Shown: positions 50,360 to 59,893 of the stretch, one piece after another
Layout: each line of letters starts with the position of its first letter
Numbering within the stretch: position 1 is the stretch's first letter
DNA from: Planctomycetota bacterium
GTDB lineage: Bacteria > Planctomycetota > Planctomycetia > Pirellulales > Pirellulaceae
Direction: 5' to 3'
Length of the DNA: 64,000 nt
Assembly (NCBI GenBank): GCA_029979005.1
Contig: JAPOIJ010000003.1
Location: 1 to 64,000 of the forward strand
Position numbers and translations under genes: made by a program
The notes under the pieces: generated by a model
Told to the model about the DNA's origin: nothing
Databases searched by the model: none
The model's input: the letters and a program-made list of their open reading frames with translations, nothing else

Positions 50360-51973
50360 TCAGTCAGAATTTTGAGTGTTGATTTGAAGTTCAGGAACCA
50401 TTTCGTTCAAACGAGTTCGCATGGACCGCAGCATAGGTTGGTAATTTTTATGAGATGCAAGATTATCCCATTCGTAGGGATCTTTTTTGTGATCGTAGAG
50501 TTCTTCGTTTCCATTCCGGTACCGGATGTATCGCCAGTCCGTTGATCGGATAGACCAATTTTGATTTTTAAGATCGAACTTTTGAAGTTTGTCGAGTTTC
50601 AAATACTCGCCAACAAAGATCATCGAGAGAGCAGTGTCCGGCCCTTCCCACGCTCCATGTTTAGGGTTTTCAATTAGCGGGCGGATGCTGTGACCATCCA
50701 GTTTTGCCCCTTGGTTGTTTTTGCGTGTATCACCGTCGAGAGCACATAAATCAACAAGCGTCGGATATAGGTCGATCAATGAAATTGGCTTTTGACAGCG
50801 GACCCCTGTCTCTTTCAGTCCGGGCACTCGGATAATGAACGGGACACGGGTGCTCTCCTCCCACGGAGAATTTTTGAATAAGTAGTCCTTTTCACCCATG
50901 TTCCATCCGTGGTCACTCGTTACCACGATAATGGTATTGTTGCGAATAGAAGGATCGGGGGATGAATCAATCGCATCGACGATTTTTCCAATGCACTCAT
51001 CCACTGCAGCGACTCCGGCAAGATAGGCTTGAGTGAACGCTTTAAGAGCATCCTCTCGAGTGGGGTACGAGTCTAATAATGTTCGATAGTATCTCAAACC
51101 TTTTTGCTCGGGTGCATAGACGTCTGCGTAATAGGTGTCTTCGGCATCTCCGGAACGAATAACAGGTAGCTGGACATCCTCGATTGGAAATAGATCAAAA
51201 AACTTTTTGGGGACATGGATAGGTGTATGCGGACGGATTAATCCTATTCCTAAAAAGAATGGAGATTTGAATTCTGGATCTGAAAAATTACGAATTTGCT
51301 CAGCTGCCCATTTTGCGTTTCGTTCGTCAGGGGTCAGATCTCGATCGTTTTCTGAAACGTATCGAAACCGCTGCCGTTTTTTCCAATTGCCATAAATCCA
51401 TCCACTTTCGGGATTACCGTCATTGGCAAAAGGTACTCTTGAAAGCGGCGCGAATGAGCCGTCTACGGGTCCGATGGATCGGAATGGCATTGGTACGTCC
51501 GGGTGTGCGACTCGCTGAGTCCCATCAAAAATAGAGGGCCCATAATCCGCGCGATATTTGAAATCACTCCATTCGTCAGGCTTGCCATGGTGCATTAATT
51601 TACCGGATCCAGCGACGTGATAGCCATTATCTCGGAAATGCTCCATGATTGTTTTTGAGTTTTTCAGGACGGGGTTTTCAAACCATTTACCCCAGAACAA
51701 ATTGCCGGAAGTGTGTGGGTAAATGCCCGTTAAAAAACTCGAGCGTGAGGGCGCGCATACGGGATTGTTACTGTAAGCGCAATCGAAAGAGACACCGGAC
51801 TTGGCCAGTGCTTTCATAGAAGGTGTTTTGGCTTGAGGGTGTCCGTCAAAGCCTTCGACATAGTCGTTAAGGTCATCGCATACAATGAGGACGACGTTCG
51901 GGCGCTCATCGGCGGCAACCCATTGGCTAAACAAGCTGACGATTGCGAGCGTGCTAAGTAAGAACAGTTTCAT
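50360..51973 (-). CDS. Type I sulfatase (iduronate-2-sulfatase-like)
   Basis: 537 aa; 'NVVLIVCDDLNDYVEGFDGHPQAKTPSMKALA', 'VCAPSRSSFLTGIYPHTSGNLF', 'TSDHGWNMGEKDYLFKNSPWEESTRVPFIIRVPG'. Confidence 0.94.
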   Translation of the reverse strand: MKLFLLSTLAIVSLFSQWVAADERPNVVLIVCDDLNDYVEGFDGHPQAKTPSMKALAKSGVSFDCAYSNNPVCAPSRSSFLTGIYPHTSGNLFWGKWFENPVLKNSKTIMEHFRDNGYHVAGSGKLMHHGKPDEWSDFKYRADYGPSIFDGTQRVAHPDVPMPFRSIGPVDGSFAPLSRVPFANDGNPESGWIYGNWKKRQRFRYVSENDRDLTPDERNAKWAAEQIRNFSDPEFKSPFFLGIGLIRPHTPIHVPKKFFDLFPIEDVQLPVIRSGDAEDTYYADVYAPEQKGLRYYRTLLDSYPTREDALKAFTQAYLAGVAAVDECIGKIVDAIDSSPDPSIRNNTIIVVTSDHGWNMGEKDYLFKNSPWEESTRVPFIIRVPGLKETGVRCQKPISLIDLYPTLVDLCALDGDTRKNNQGAKLDGHSIRPLIENPKHGAWEGPDTALSMIFVGEYLKLDKLQKFDLKNQNWSIRSTDWRYIRYRNGNEELYDHKKDPYEWDNLASHKNYQPMLRSMRTRLNEMVPELQINTQNSD

Positions 51974-51975
51974 TT

Positions 51976-53412
51976 TTACCGACCCGCCTTTTCAGATGAT
52001 TTACGATCTTGTTTTTTCTGAAATGACGGCAAGTGGATTAGCCCCAGAAAAATCGGATCAATTAATTCTGCAGACCATTTTTCTCTCAACGTTTCCAGCT
52101 CAGCTAAAATGTCGGGCTCCCGAAGAGCTAGGTTTTTAGATTCGCCAACGTCGTTTTTCAAATTGTACAGTTGAGATTTACCTCCTTTAAAAGGTACGAC
52201 CTGCTTGTAGTCGCCACGCCGTACGGCATAGCGTTGTTGATCGAATTTTCGGAGGTAAATAGCGTGGTGGGGCGGTGTATTGATTTCCCCGCGGACGTAA
52301 GGCACGAGATTGACGCCATCGAGTGGGCGCTGCTCATCTAGGGTGGCACCGCTAAGCGAAGCGATGGTGGCAAAAATATCAAGGGAGCTGACGGGTAGAT
52401 CATAAACGATGCCTTGGGGAAATTTAGCAGGCCAGCGGGCGGCGAAGGGAACGCGAAACCCCCCTTCCCAGACATCTCCTTTGTTGCCGCGAAGCGGATT
52501 GTTTTGAGAGGCGTTTTTTGGCGTTGGTCCACCATTATCCGATAGAAAAAAGATGAGCGTGTCTTGTTCGAGGTTATTAGTTTTTAGCGTTTCGAGTAGC
52601 GTTCCAACGCCGTCGTCGACGGCGCTGACCATAGCAGCATAAGTTCTGCGTTTAGGATTCTTGATACCCTTAAATCGTTCCAAATATTTGGGGGTTGCCT
52701 GAAGAGGTAGATGCGGTGCGTTGTAAGATAAAAATAAAAAGAATGGTTGTTCTTTGTTTTTTTCTACGAACCGGACGGCAGCATCTGAAAATTCATCCGT
52801 TAAATACTTAGTCGTTTTGACCGGTGTGCGACCATTCAAAATCAAGGTTCGGTAACTCTCATTTTCATTACTGGCTGCGGCACTGTCCTCAAGCGTGAGT
52901 TCCTCCGGTAGGTAACGATGACCGCCACCGAGGTGCCCGAAAAACTCGTGAAATCCACGATTGAGTGGATGATGTTTTTGATTGGCACCAAGATGCCATT
53001 TACCAACGACTCCGCAACGATAACCGGTTTTGCTAAGCGCTTCAGCCATGGTGGTTTCGCTCAATGGGAGTCCCATATTGGGATCATTCGGTAAATATTG
53101 TGGATTGCGTTCGAATCCAAATCTCTGGGGGTATCGTCCAGTGATGAAACCGGCACGGCTGGGCCCACAAACCGAGTAAGAAACATAAGCGTTGGTGAAC
53201 TTCACCCCGGCGTTGGCGATCGAATCAATATGAGGCGTGGGAATGTCGGTGCACCCATTAAAGCCAACGTCGGCGTATCCAAGATCATCGGTCATTATCA
53301 CGATTAAGTTTGGCGCTGTTTGCATTTGGCCGTGCGCGCTCGCATCCGTAGAAGTTGCCAACAATAAATTGGCAAAGGAAAAGATGGCGATTAAAAACTG
53401 CATAGATTTCAT
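51976..53412 (-). CDS. Type I sulfatase
   Basis: 478 aa; 'NLIVIMTDDLGYADVGFNGCTDIPTPHIDSIA', 'VCGPSRAGFITGRYPQRFGFERNP', 'FFLSDNGGPT'. Confidence 0.94.
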   Translation of the reverse strand: MKSMQFLIAIFSFANLLLATSTDASAHGQMQTAPNLIVIMTDDLGYADVGFNGCTDIPTPHIDSIANAGVKFTNAYVSYSVCGPSRAGFITGRYPQRFGFERNPQYLPNDPNMGLPLSETTMAEALSKTGYRCGVVGKWHLGANQKHHPLNRGFHEFFGHLGGGHRYLPEELTLEDSAAASNENESYRTLILNGRTPVKTTKYLTDEFSDAAVRFVEKNKEQPFFLFLSYNAPHLPLQATPKYLERFKGIKNPKRRTYAAMVSAVDDGVGTLLETLKTNNLEQDTLIFFLSDNGGPTPKNASQNNPLRGNKGDVWEGGFRVPFAARWPAKFPQGIVYDLPVSSLDIFATIASLSGATLDEQRPLDGVNLVPYVRGEINTPPHHAIYLRKFDQQRYAVRRGDYKQVVPFKGGKSQLYNLKNDVGESKNLALREPDILAELETLREKWSAELIDPIFLGLIHLPSFQKKQDRKSSEKAGR

Positions 53413-53533
53413 TGGGTTTAGGATGGAGATTGTTTGGTGGTTGGGTCTCTTGAGAGATACAGTTGAATAAAAAGTCAGGGGCGTGAACCAATGATTTTCA
53501 ATTTGAGTGAACAGGTCGGTAACCCATTGGTAA

Positions 53534-55513
53534 TTATTTTTTATCCAGCTCGGCTTTAAACTTTTTATATTCGGGCCAGCTCAAATCACCATCGTGATTG
53601 GTATCAGCTTCAGGGTGAAGTTTGAAGAATTTGTCTTTCCATAGCAGATCCGACGTTTGTTTTTCTTGCTGAGAAGAATCTGATTTTTTATTTGTTGTTT
53701 TTGGTTTTTGAACGGTCATCTCCGGCTTGTGAGCGTTGCGTTCCGGCCAGGACAAGATCCCGTCTCCATTCGTATCAGCGTCTGGATGTTTTTTGAAGTA
53801 TTCGTCTTTCCAATATTCAGCGGTTTTCTTTTCAGATTCAGGATTTCCGTTGACCGGAGGCTTGGTTTGGGCTGGTTTCTTGGGTTTAAAGACAGGTTGA
53901 TTCGGAATCGAGTCTTTTTCCGTGGGAATCCGTTTGACCAGCTCGTTTCGAAGCGCGGTTAGAGGTCCGGCATGGCTTGGGTCAGCAACTAAATTATTCC
54001 ATTCATGCGGGTCGGCGATGGTTTGATAGAGTTCCTCCTTTCCGTTTTCATAGCGAATGTAACGGTAGTTTCCTGACCGGAGAGAATAATTCTCTTTGGC
54101 CGGATTGTACTTCATACGCCATTTATAAAGGGCGGTGAGCACGGACTCAGGTCCTTCCCAGGTTTGGGTTTGCGCGTTTTCTAAAAACGGTTTAAGACTG
54201 AATCCATCAAGTGACCGGCCTTTCGGGTTTTTCATGGTTTCACCCGTCAGTCCGCACAAATCAACTAATGTTGGATAGATATCTATGAGTGAAACGGGAT
54301 GTTCTGAAACAGTCCCTGGTTGTGCGACTCCAGGCGCGCGAATAACCAACGGGATTCGCGTACTTTCCTGCCATAGCGAGTTTTTGTAGAGGTAGTCTTT
54401 TTCTCCCATGCCCCAGCCGTGATCGCTGGTTACGATAACGATGGTGTTGTCTGCGAGAGCGGTTCGCTCAACGACATCCATAATATTTCCGATCAACTCG
54501 TCTACTGAGGCAACACTGGCGAGATACGCTTGAATGAATCGTTTGAGCGCTTCCTCTCGCGTGTCATAGGAGGCGACAAGGTCTTGATACAACCGGCTTC
54601 CCATGTCCATCGTTCGTTGTGAATTGGGTTCTTTCTCCGCTACGTTCCCACGAATTGAAAGAGCAAAAGTATCTTCGGCGTCTCCTTTCTTAATGTCTGG
54701 CAACTCAATGGTGTCGAGTGGAAATTGGTCAAAGAAACGTTGGGGAACAACGAGCGGAGTATGAGGCCGAATAAAACCAACACCCATGAAGAAAGGCTGA
54801 TCTCCGGGTTTTTCAGCGAACTCTTTTAAGTGATCGACCGCCCATTGTGCATTGAGTTCGTCGGCAGTGAGATCCCGGTTTTCTTGTGTAGTGATGTTAA
54901 GCGCGCGCGTCTTTGCCCAGCCACCGGTGAGCCACGAATAGGGAACACCGTCCTTGTTCGTTCGTCCGGAAATGTCAACCAAAGGGCCAAACGAACCGTC
55001 GACAGCTCCAATTTCCCGATACGGTGCAGGGACGTCCGGGTGGGCCACGCGATCACTGCCGGTCAGAGCAAACGGCCCGTAGTCAGCGGGATTACCATAC
55101 TTGTCCCATTCTTTGGGAACGAGGTGGTGCATTAACTTTCCGGTGCCAAGTGTGAGATATCCATTGGCCCTAAAGTGGTCCATCAATGTTCGGGAATTTT
55201 TCAGTACTTCGTACTCGTTCCATTTTGTAAATCCAAAGCAACTGGAGTGATGGGGGTAAATTCCAGTAAAAAGACTTGCCCGAGAGGGACCACAAATGGG
55301 GATGTTGCAATGAGCCTGAGTGAAAGTAACTCCCGCCTTACTCAAACGGGCTATGTTGGGTGTTTGAGTTTGGGGGTGTCCACCAAAGCCTTCAACATAG
55401 TCATTAAGGTCATCGCAGATGATCAAAATTACGTTAGGTTGTTGAACTGCCAGAGCATCATTCAGCGGTTGAAACGTAAAAGCTAAGCACAGAAGTAGTA
55501 ATTTAGTTTTCAT
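53534..55513 (-). CDS. Type I sulfatase (iduronate-2-sulfatase-like) with two C-terminal EF-hands
   Basis: 659 aa; 'NVILIICDDLNDYVEGFGGHPQTQTPNIARLS', 'ICGPSRASLFTGIYPHHSSCFG', 'TSDHGWGMGEKDYLYKNSLWQESTRIPLVIRAPG'; EF-hands 'DTNGDGILSWPE' and 'DTNHDGDLSWPE'. Confidence 0.94.
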   Translation of the reverse strand: MKTKLLLLCLAFTFQPLNDALAVQQPNVILIICDDLNDYVEGFGGHPQTQTPNIARLSKAGVTFTQAHCNIPICGPSRASLFTGIYPHHSSCFGFTKWNEYEVLKNSRTLMDHFRANGYLTLGTGKLMHHLVPKEWDKYGNPADYGPFALTGSDRVAHPDVPAPYREIGAVDGSFGPLVDISGRTNKDGVPYSWLTGGWAKTRALNITTQENRDLTADELNAQWAVDHLKEFAEKPGDQPFFMGVGFIRPHTPLVVPQRFFDQFPLDTIELPDIKKGDAEDTFALSIRGNVAEKEPNSQRTMDMGSRLYQDLVASYDTREEALKRFIQAYLASVASVDELIGNIMDVVERTALADNTIVIVTSDHGWGMGEKDYLYKNSLWQESTRIPLVIRAPGVAQPGTVSEHPVSLIDIYPTLVDLCGLTGETMKNPKGRSLDGFSLKPFLENAQTQTWEGPESVLTALYKWRMKYNPAKENYSLRSGNYRYIRYENGKEELYQTIADPHEWNNLVADPSHAGPLTALRNELVKRIPTEKDSIPNQPVFKPKKPAQTKPPVNGNPESEKKTAEYWKDEYFKKHPDADTNGDGILSWPERNAHKPEMTVQKPKTTNKKSDSSQQEKQTSDLLWKDKFFKLHPEADTNHDGDLSWPEYKKFKAELDKK

Positions 55514-55877
55514 ATCGGTGAGGTCAGCGGATAAGCGTTTAATGCGATTCGCACGAGGCGGACGCCTTTAAAAGCAAGTTGATAAAAAAGGAGAGAGTCA
55601 TTTACTGCTGAATGAAACACCAATCTGGGTGTCAGTCGAGCAGGGAGAGACTTGTCTAGAAAGGTTATTCCACAGAGACTTTGATTTTCGGTTGAATCAA
55701 AAATTTTACCAAATATTTATTTGATTATTTGCATAAACCGATTTTGAAGAACGCGATCCATGTGCTGACATCTACGTTTATATTGAGTTTCGCCGATAAA
55801 TTTTGGGTTTTGAAAAAAAAATATAAATTGCGGTAAAACTCCGGGTTTATGGAATGATAAATCAGAGGGCGTAAATA

Positions 55878-56444
55878 TTGGGCAAATCAAATTCACAGGA
55901 TGATCGGTATCAGCGATTCGTAGGGCTCCTTGCGCTCAATGATCAAGCGATTCGACGATTTATTCGTTCACTACTACCATCGACCCAGGGGGTAGATGAC
56001 GTGGTTCAAGAAACGGCGCTGGAGTGTTGGCGCAAATTTTCAGATTTTGAATTGGGTGATGCAGATCACCCGGATCAAACTCAAGGAAGCGATGAGTTTA
56101 TACGTTGGGCTTGTGTCATTGCGAGGTTCAAGGTCATGAGTTGTCAACGAGACTGGGCGCGTGACCGACTCGTATTTCGAGAGCATATTATTGAGCAATT
56201 TGCTGAAGATGCGTTTGAGCAAATTGAAAATCGTGACTTGGAACGGATGGCATTAGAAGATTGTCTGAGTCAGCTCGTCGTGGAATCGCGACGGCTCTTG
56301 TTGAGCGTTTATCGACCCGGGGATTCTGTGAAGCGGATTGCAAGAGAGAGCGGTGAAAAATCACGTCGGCTGTACCGAAAAATGAACGGGCTGCGAAAGC
56401 AATTGTTGAACTGTGTTGAACGTCGGTTGGCTGAGGAATCTTAA
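55878..56444 (+). CDS. ECF RNA polymerase sigma factor (planctomycete type), TTG start
   Basis: 188 aa; 'RFIRSLLPSTQGVDDVVQETALECWRKF', 'FIRWACVIARFKVMSCQRDWARDRLVF', 'LVVESRRLLLSVYRPGDSVKRIARESGEKSRRLYRKMNGLRKQLLNCVERRL'. Confidence 0.92.
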   Translation: MGKSNSQDDRYQRFVGLLALNDQAIRRFIRSLLPSTQGVDDVVQETALECWRKFSDFELGDADHPDQTQGSDEFIRWACVIARFKVMSCQRDWARDRLVFREHIIEQFAEDAFEQIENRDLERMALEDCLSQLVVESRRLLLSVYRPGDSVKRIARESGEKSRRLYRKMNGLRKQLLNCVERRLAEES

Positions 56445-58127
56445 ATGGATAAAGAGACTGAAAAATTAATATTCCGCGCGATTGACGGAGTGATTTCTCC
56501 GGGTGAATTTGAGCGTCTCCAAGATGTGTTGGAAGTCAACGAATTCGCGCGAGTGTTTTATTTGCGGATGCTATCTCTCGACCAATCTGTGGCGGAGCTG
56601 GCCGAGTCTGCGCGAGATGAGATTGTCGACCGACCGAAAGCTAATTGGAATTCATTCGCAAGCGGCAATGGAAAAACAAACACGTCGTTGCGAGGGCGTT
56701 GGCTGTCTTATATGTCGATTGCTGCAAGTGCAGTTGTTTTGACGACACTTGTATTTTACTTCGCGCGACCGTGGAGTGGGACCGAGATTGTGCAGGTTCG
56801 TGAGGTTGAGCCGGCCCCATCGATCCCAGGTAAAAAAGGTGTTGCTGAAGTTATTCAAAGAATTGACTGTGTTTTAGAAAATGAAAAATGGGGCATAGTT
56901 GATTCTTCTTTCGAGCCGGGGCAGTCCATCACCTTACTAGAAGGTGTGGTGGTGGTTGAGTTTCGAAAAGGAGCGAGAGTTACTTTGGAGGGGCCAGCTA
57001 ATCTTGAGTTTTTGTCTGACAATAGCGGATTTCTTCAGTCGGGAAAGTTGACGGCAGTGATTCCAGATTCGGCTACGGGATTTGAGATATTGACTCCAAG
57101 CAGCCGTTTGATTGATCACGGGACTGAGTTTGGAGTGAGTGTTGATGCAAACGGCAATACCGAAACCCATGTTTTTAAGGGTGAGGTTGAGTTGGTTTCA
57201 AGTCAATCTAAGAGTCAAGCGGCTAACTCAAATCCTGGTAGCCAGCGTTTGACAGACGCGATGGGGATTCGGATCAAGAGAGAAGGTGAAGTTGCGGCAG
57301 AGGTGATCGATGCCAATCCAAGTCAGTTCATCCGTACTTCCGTTGTAGATTCCCGGCGGTTTGAGAATCAAAATGAGGTGACTGAATTAGTTGATAAAGA
57401 GCATTTGGCAATGTGGTTTGAAGCAGGGCAGGGGGTTCAGCGAGACTCGAGCGGTCGGGTAATATCGTGGGAAAATCTCGCGCAAGGTTCATCGAATCGT
57501 AACCAGCCACCCCTGGAATCATCCGCTTGGCAAGTCAGCGCAAGTCGCCGCCCCGGTTGGTCTGAGAACGGGCTTGGCGGTTTTCCTGCCGTTCAATTCG
57601 GTGGGTACGATAAAAAAGAATTCCTGGCCACCACCCCTCTTCGTTTAAAAGCAGATGCGACGGCGTTGGTTGTTTGCCAATTTGATCCGGTGGAAGAGAT
57701 TGGCTATGGCCACCTTTTGGTTTTGGGAGGGCAGACTAAGTTTATTTTAGAGCGTCGAGAGAACAGTGAGACGGGTAGCTATACGCTATCCTGGCAAAAC
57801 AAGAAGGTGCCGCCATTTCAAATGGAGGCGCTCGAAAATGTAAAATCGGTTTCGTCTCATCAGCCGCAGGTTTGTGCAGTGCGGTACAGTGTCGACCAAG
57901 GTATTTTTGAACTGTCTGTCAATGGGAAAGTCGTGGCATCTGGAAATCCGATCGGGAGCCTGGCGGTCAATTCATCTCAAGTCATTGGGTGCGGGCATCG
58001 CCGGGATCGATTCTTTTTTAAAGGACAAATTTCGGAAATTGTCATGTACAACAGAGCATTGGAGCAAGAAAAGTTCGACGAAGTTACTGAATCTCTAATG
58101 CGAAAATATAAGATAGAAACTCAGTAA
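56445..58127 (+). CDS. FecR-like transmembrane protein with C-terminal LamG/concanavalin-like domain
   Basis: 560 aa, starts immediately after the ECF stop codon; TM 'YMSIAASAVVLTTLVFYFA', FecR core 'GVVVVEFRKGARVTLEGPANLEFLSDNSGFLQSGKLTAVIPDSATGFEILTPSSRLIDHGTEFGVSVDANGNTETHVFKGEVEL', LamG 'DATALVVCQF...GQISEIVMYNRALEQEKFDEVTESLMRKY'. Confidence 0.9.
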   Translation: MDKETEKLIFRAIDGVISPGEFERLQDVLEVNEFARVFYLRMLSLDQSVAELAESARDEIVDRPKANWNSFASGNGKTNTSLRGRWLSYMSIAASAVVLTTLVFYFARPWSGTEIVQVREVEPAPSIPGKKGVAEVIQRIDCVLENEKWGIVDSSFEPGQSITLLEGVVVVEFRKGARVTLEGPANLEFLSDNSGFLQSGKLTAVIPDSATGFEILTPSSRLIDHGTEFGVSVDANGNTETHVFKGEVELVSSQSKSQAANSNPGSQRLTDAMGIRIKREGEVAAEVIDANPSQFIRTSVVDSRRFENQNEVTELVDKEHLAMWFEAGQGVQRDSSGRVISWENLAQGSSNRNQPPLESSAWQVSASRRPGWSENGLGGFPAVQFGGYDKKEFLATTPLRLKADATALVVCQFDPVEEIGYGHLLVLGGQTKFILERRENSETGSYTLSWQNKKVPPFQMEALENVKSVSSHQPQVCAVRYSVDQGIFELSVNGKVVASGNPIGSLAVNSSQVIGCGHRRDRFFFKGQISEIVMYNRALEQEKFDEVTESLMRKYKIETQ

Positions 58128-58222
58128 AGTTCAGTTTTACCGAAAACCATTGGCGTCCCATAAGCATTCTCGGGTATGATTGTGGCTTCGTTCGACGTTT
58201 TGTATTCCAAGGATAAATTGTT

Positions 58223-59797
58223 GTGATTAGATTCTTTTTGACCTGTAGTTTGGTTTTGCTTTTCGTGCCTTACATCGGCTTGCAAGCCAATGACGATACA
58301 GTTCAACCTGTTCCTCCCGATGTTGTACCAGTCAAAATTAAAAACAAGAAACCTCGGAATGTTGTGTTCATTTTGAGCGATGACCATCGCTACGATGCGA
58401 TGAGTTTTTTAGGACATCAGTTCGCGGAAACACCACACATGGACGCGATGGCTGCCAACGGTGTTCATTTTGAGAACGCTTTGGTTACGACCTCGCTTTG
58501 CTCGCCGAGTCGGGCGTCGATTTTGACCGGGCTCTATACGTTTCGCCATCGCGTCATTGATAACAACCGAATGGTGCCGGAGGGAACCCTGTTTTTCCCT
58601 CAGTATTTACAAAAAGCCGGTTACTCAACCGGTTTTATAGGTAAGTGGCATATGGGAGGCCACCATGATCGACCGCGCCCCGGGTTTGATTACTGGGTGA
58701 GTTTCAAGGGGCAAGGGCATTATTTGGCACCGGGTCCGAACTACACATTGAATGTCAACGGAGAGAGAGTTAAACAAAAGGGATACATCACAACGGAATT
58801 AACCGACTATGCGCTGGAATTTTTGGAAGACCAAAAAGACAGTGATCAGCCGTTCTTTTTGTATCTTTCTCATAAAGCAGTTCACGCCAATTTTACTCCT
58901 GAAAAAAAGTACGATCAGAAGTTTGCCGACAAGCCATTTGCCCGACCGGCAAGCGAACAAAAACTGGACGACAATCAGAGAAATCTTCCCCGCTGGTTGC
59001 TCGACCAGCGCAATAGTTGGCACGGAGTCGACTTTCCTTATCACAGCGATCTGAATATTGAGCAATATTACAAACGCTATTGCGAATCGCTGTGCTCGGT
59101 TGATGACAGTGTCGGCGCGGTGATGGAGCAACTTAAAAAGATGGGGATTTATGATGAAACCCTTGTTATCTATATGGGTGACAACGGATTTATGTTTGGC
59201 GAGCACGGCTTGATTGACAAACGGGTTGCTTATGAGACGTCCATTCGGGTGCCCATGTTGATGCAATGCCCGGACCTCTTTAAAGGTCAAACGGTGATCG
59301 ACAAAATGGTAGCCAACATCGATATTGCTCCTACCGTGATGGAAGCGATGGGTCTCGAAAAGCCTGCTCATATGGATGGAGATAGCTTTATTCAATTGGC
59401 TCAGGGAAAAGCCGTGCCTTGGCGTGATTATTTCTTGTATGCCTATTACTGGGAAAAAAACTTTCCGCAATCGCCGACGGTGTTTTCATTACGTAGTGAT
59501 AAATATAAGTACACAACGTACTACGGACTGTGGGATACCGACGAGTTTTTTGACCTTCAAGCTGATCCAATGGAACAGAATAATCTGATCCGTGATCCAA
59601 GCGTTGGTAAGGAAGCCAAAGCAATGGAAAATCGGCTCTACAAAATGATGGCGGATCTAGGTGGCATGGATATTCCAATGAACCAACCAAGAGGAAGCTC
59701 TCAAAACAAACGATTAGAAACACGAGACGGAGATGGCGCCAGCGATTTCCCGAAAGCATTCGTCGTGCCTGAGCCACTGAATAAAAACGCTAAGTAA
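58223..59797 (+). CDS. Type I sulfatase (GTG start)
   Basis: 524 aa; 'NVVFILSDDHRYDAMSFLGHQFAETPHMDAMA', 'LCSPSRASILTGLYTFRHRVIDNN', 'GKWHMGGHHDRPRPGFDYWVSFKGQG', 'YMGDNGFMFGEHGLIDKR'. Confidence 0.94.
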   Translation: MIRFFLTCSLVLLFVPYIGLQANDDTVQPVPPDVVPVKIKNKKPRNVVFILSDDHRYDAMSFLGHQFAETPHMDAMAANGVHFENALVTTSLCSPSRASILTGLYTFRHRVIDNNRMVPEGTLFFPQYLQKAGYSTGFIGKWHMGGHHDRPRPGFDYWVSFKGQGHYLAPGPNYTLNVNGERVKQKGYITTELTDYALEFLEDQKDSDQPFFLYLSHKAVHANFTPEKKYDQKFADKPFARPASEQKLDDNQRNLPRWLLDQRNSWHGVDFPYHSDLNIEQYYKRYCESLCSVDDSVGAVMEQLKKMGIYDETLVIYMGDNGFMFGEHGLIDKRVAYETSIRVPMLMQCPDLFKGQTVIDKMVANIDIAPTVMEAMGLEKPAHMDGDSFIQLAQGKAVPWRDYFLYAYYWEKNFPQSPTVFSLRSDKYKYTTYYGLWDTDEFFDLQADPMEQNNLIRDPSVGKEAKAMENRLYKMMADLGGMDIPMNQPRGSSQNKRLETRDGDGASDFPKAFVVPEPLNKNAK

Positions 59798-59822
59798 GTT
59801 TTGCTTGCCGATTGGTTGATTG

Positions 59823-59849
59823 TTTTCGCCACGGAAATCGTGGCGAAAA
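59823..59849. terminator. Bidirectional hairpin terminator candidate
   Basis: TTTTCGCCACG-gaaat-CGTGGCGAAAA: perfect 11-bp stem, 5-nt loop, between convergent genes ending at 59797 (+) and 59894 (-). Confidence 0.82.
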
Positions 59850-59893
59850 GTTCTTGAGACTAACCAGCGTTAGAGCGGCGGTGAGACAAATAG

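Noticed and set aside
55617-55632. ACACC-aatctg-GGTGT in the ECF/sulfatase divergent region
   Set aside because: Only 5-bp arms; expected by chance at this frequency, though it lies in a region worth experimental mapping.
58799-59470. 223-aa minus-strand ORF opposite a sulfatase
   Set aside because: Lies wholly antisense within a well-supported sulfatase CDS; composition resembles a shadow ORF and no family motif is visible.
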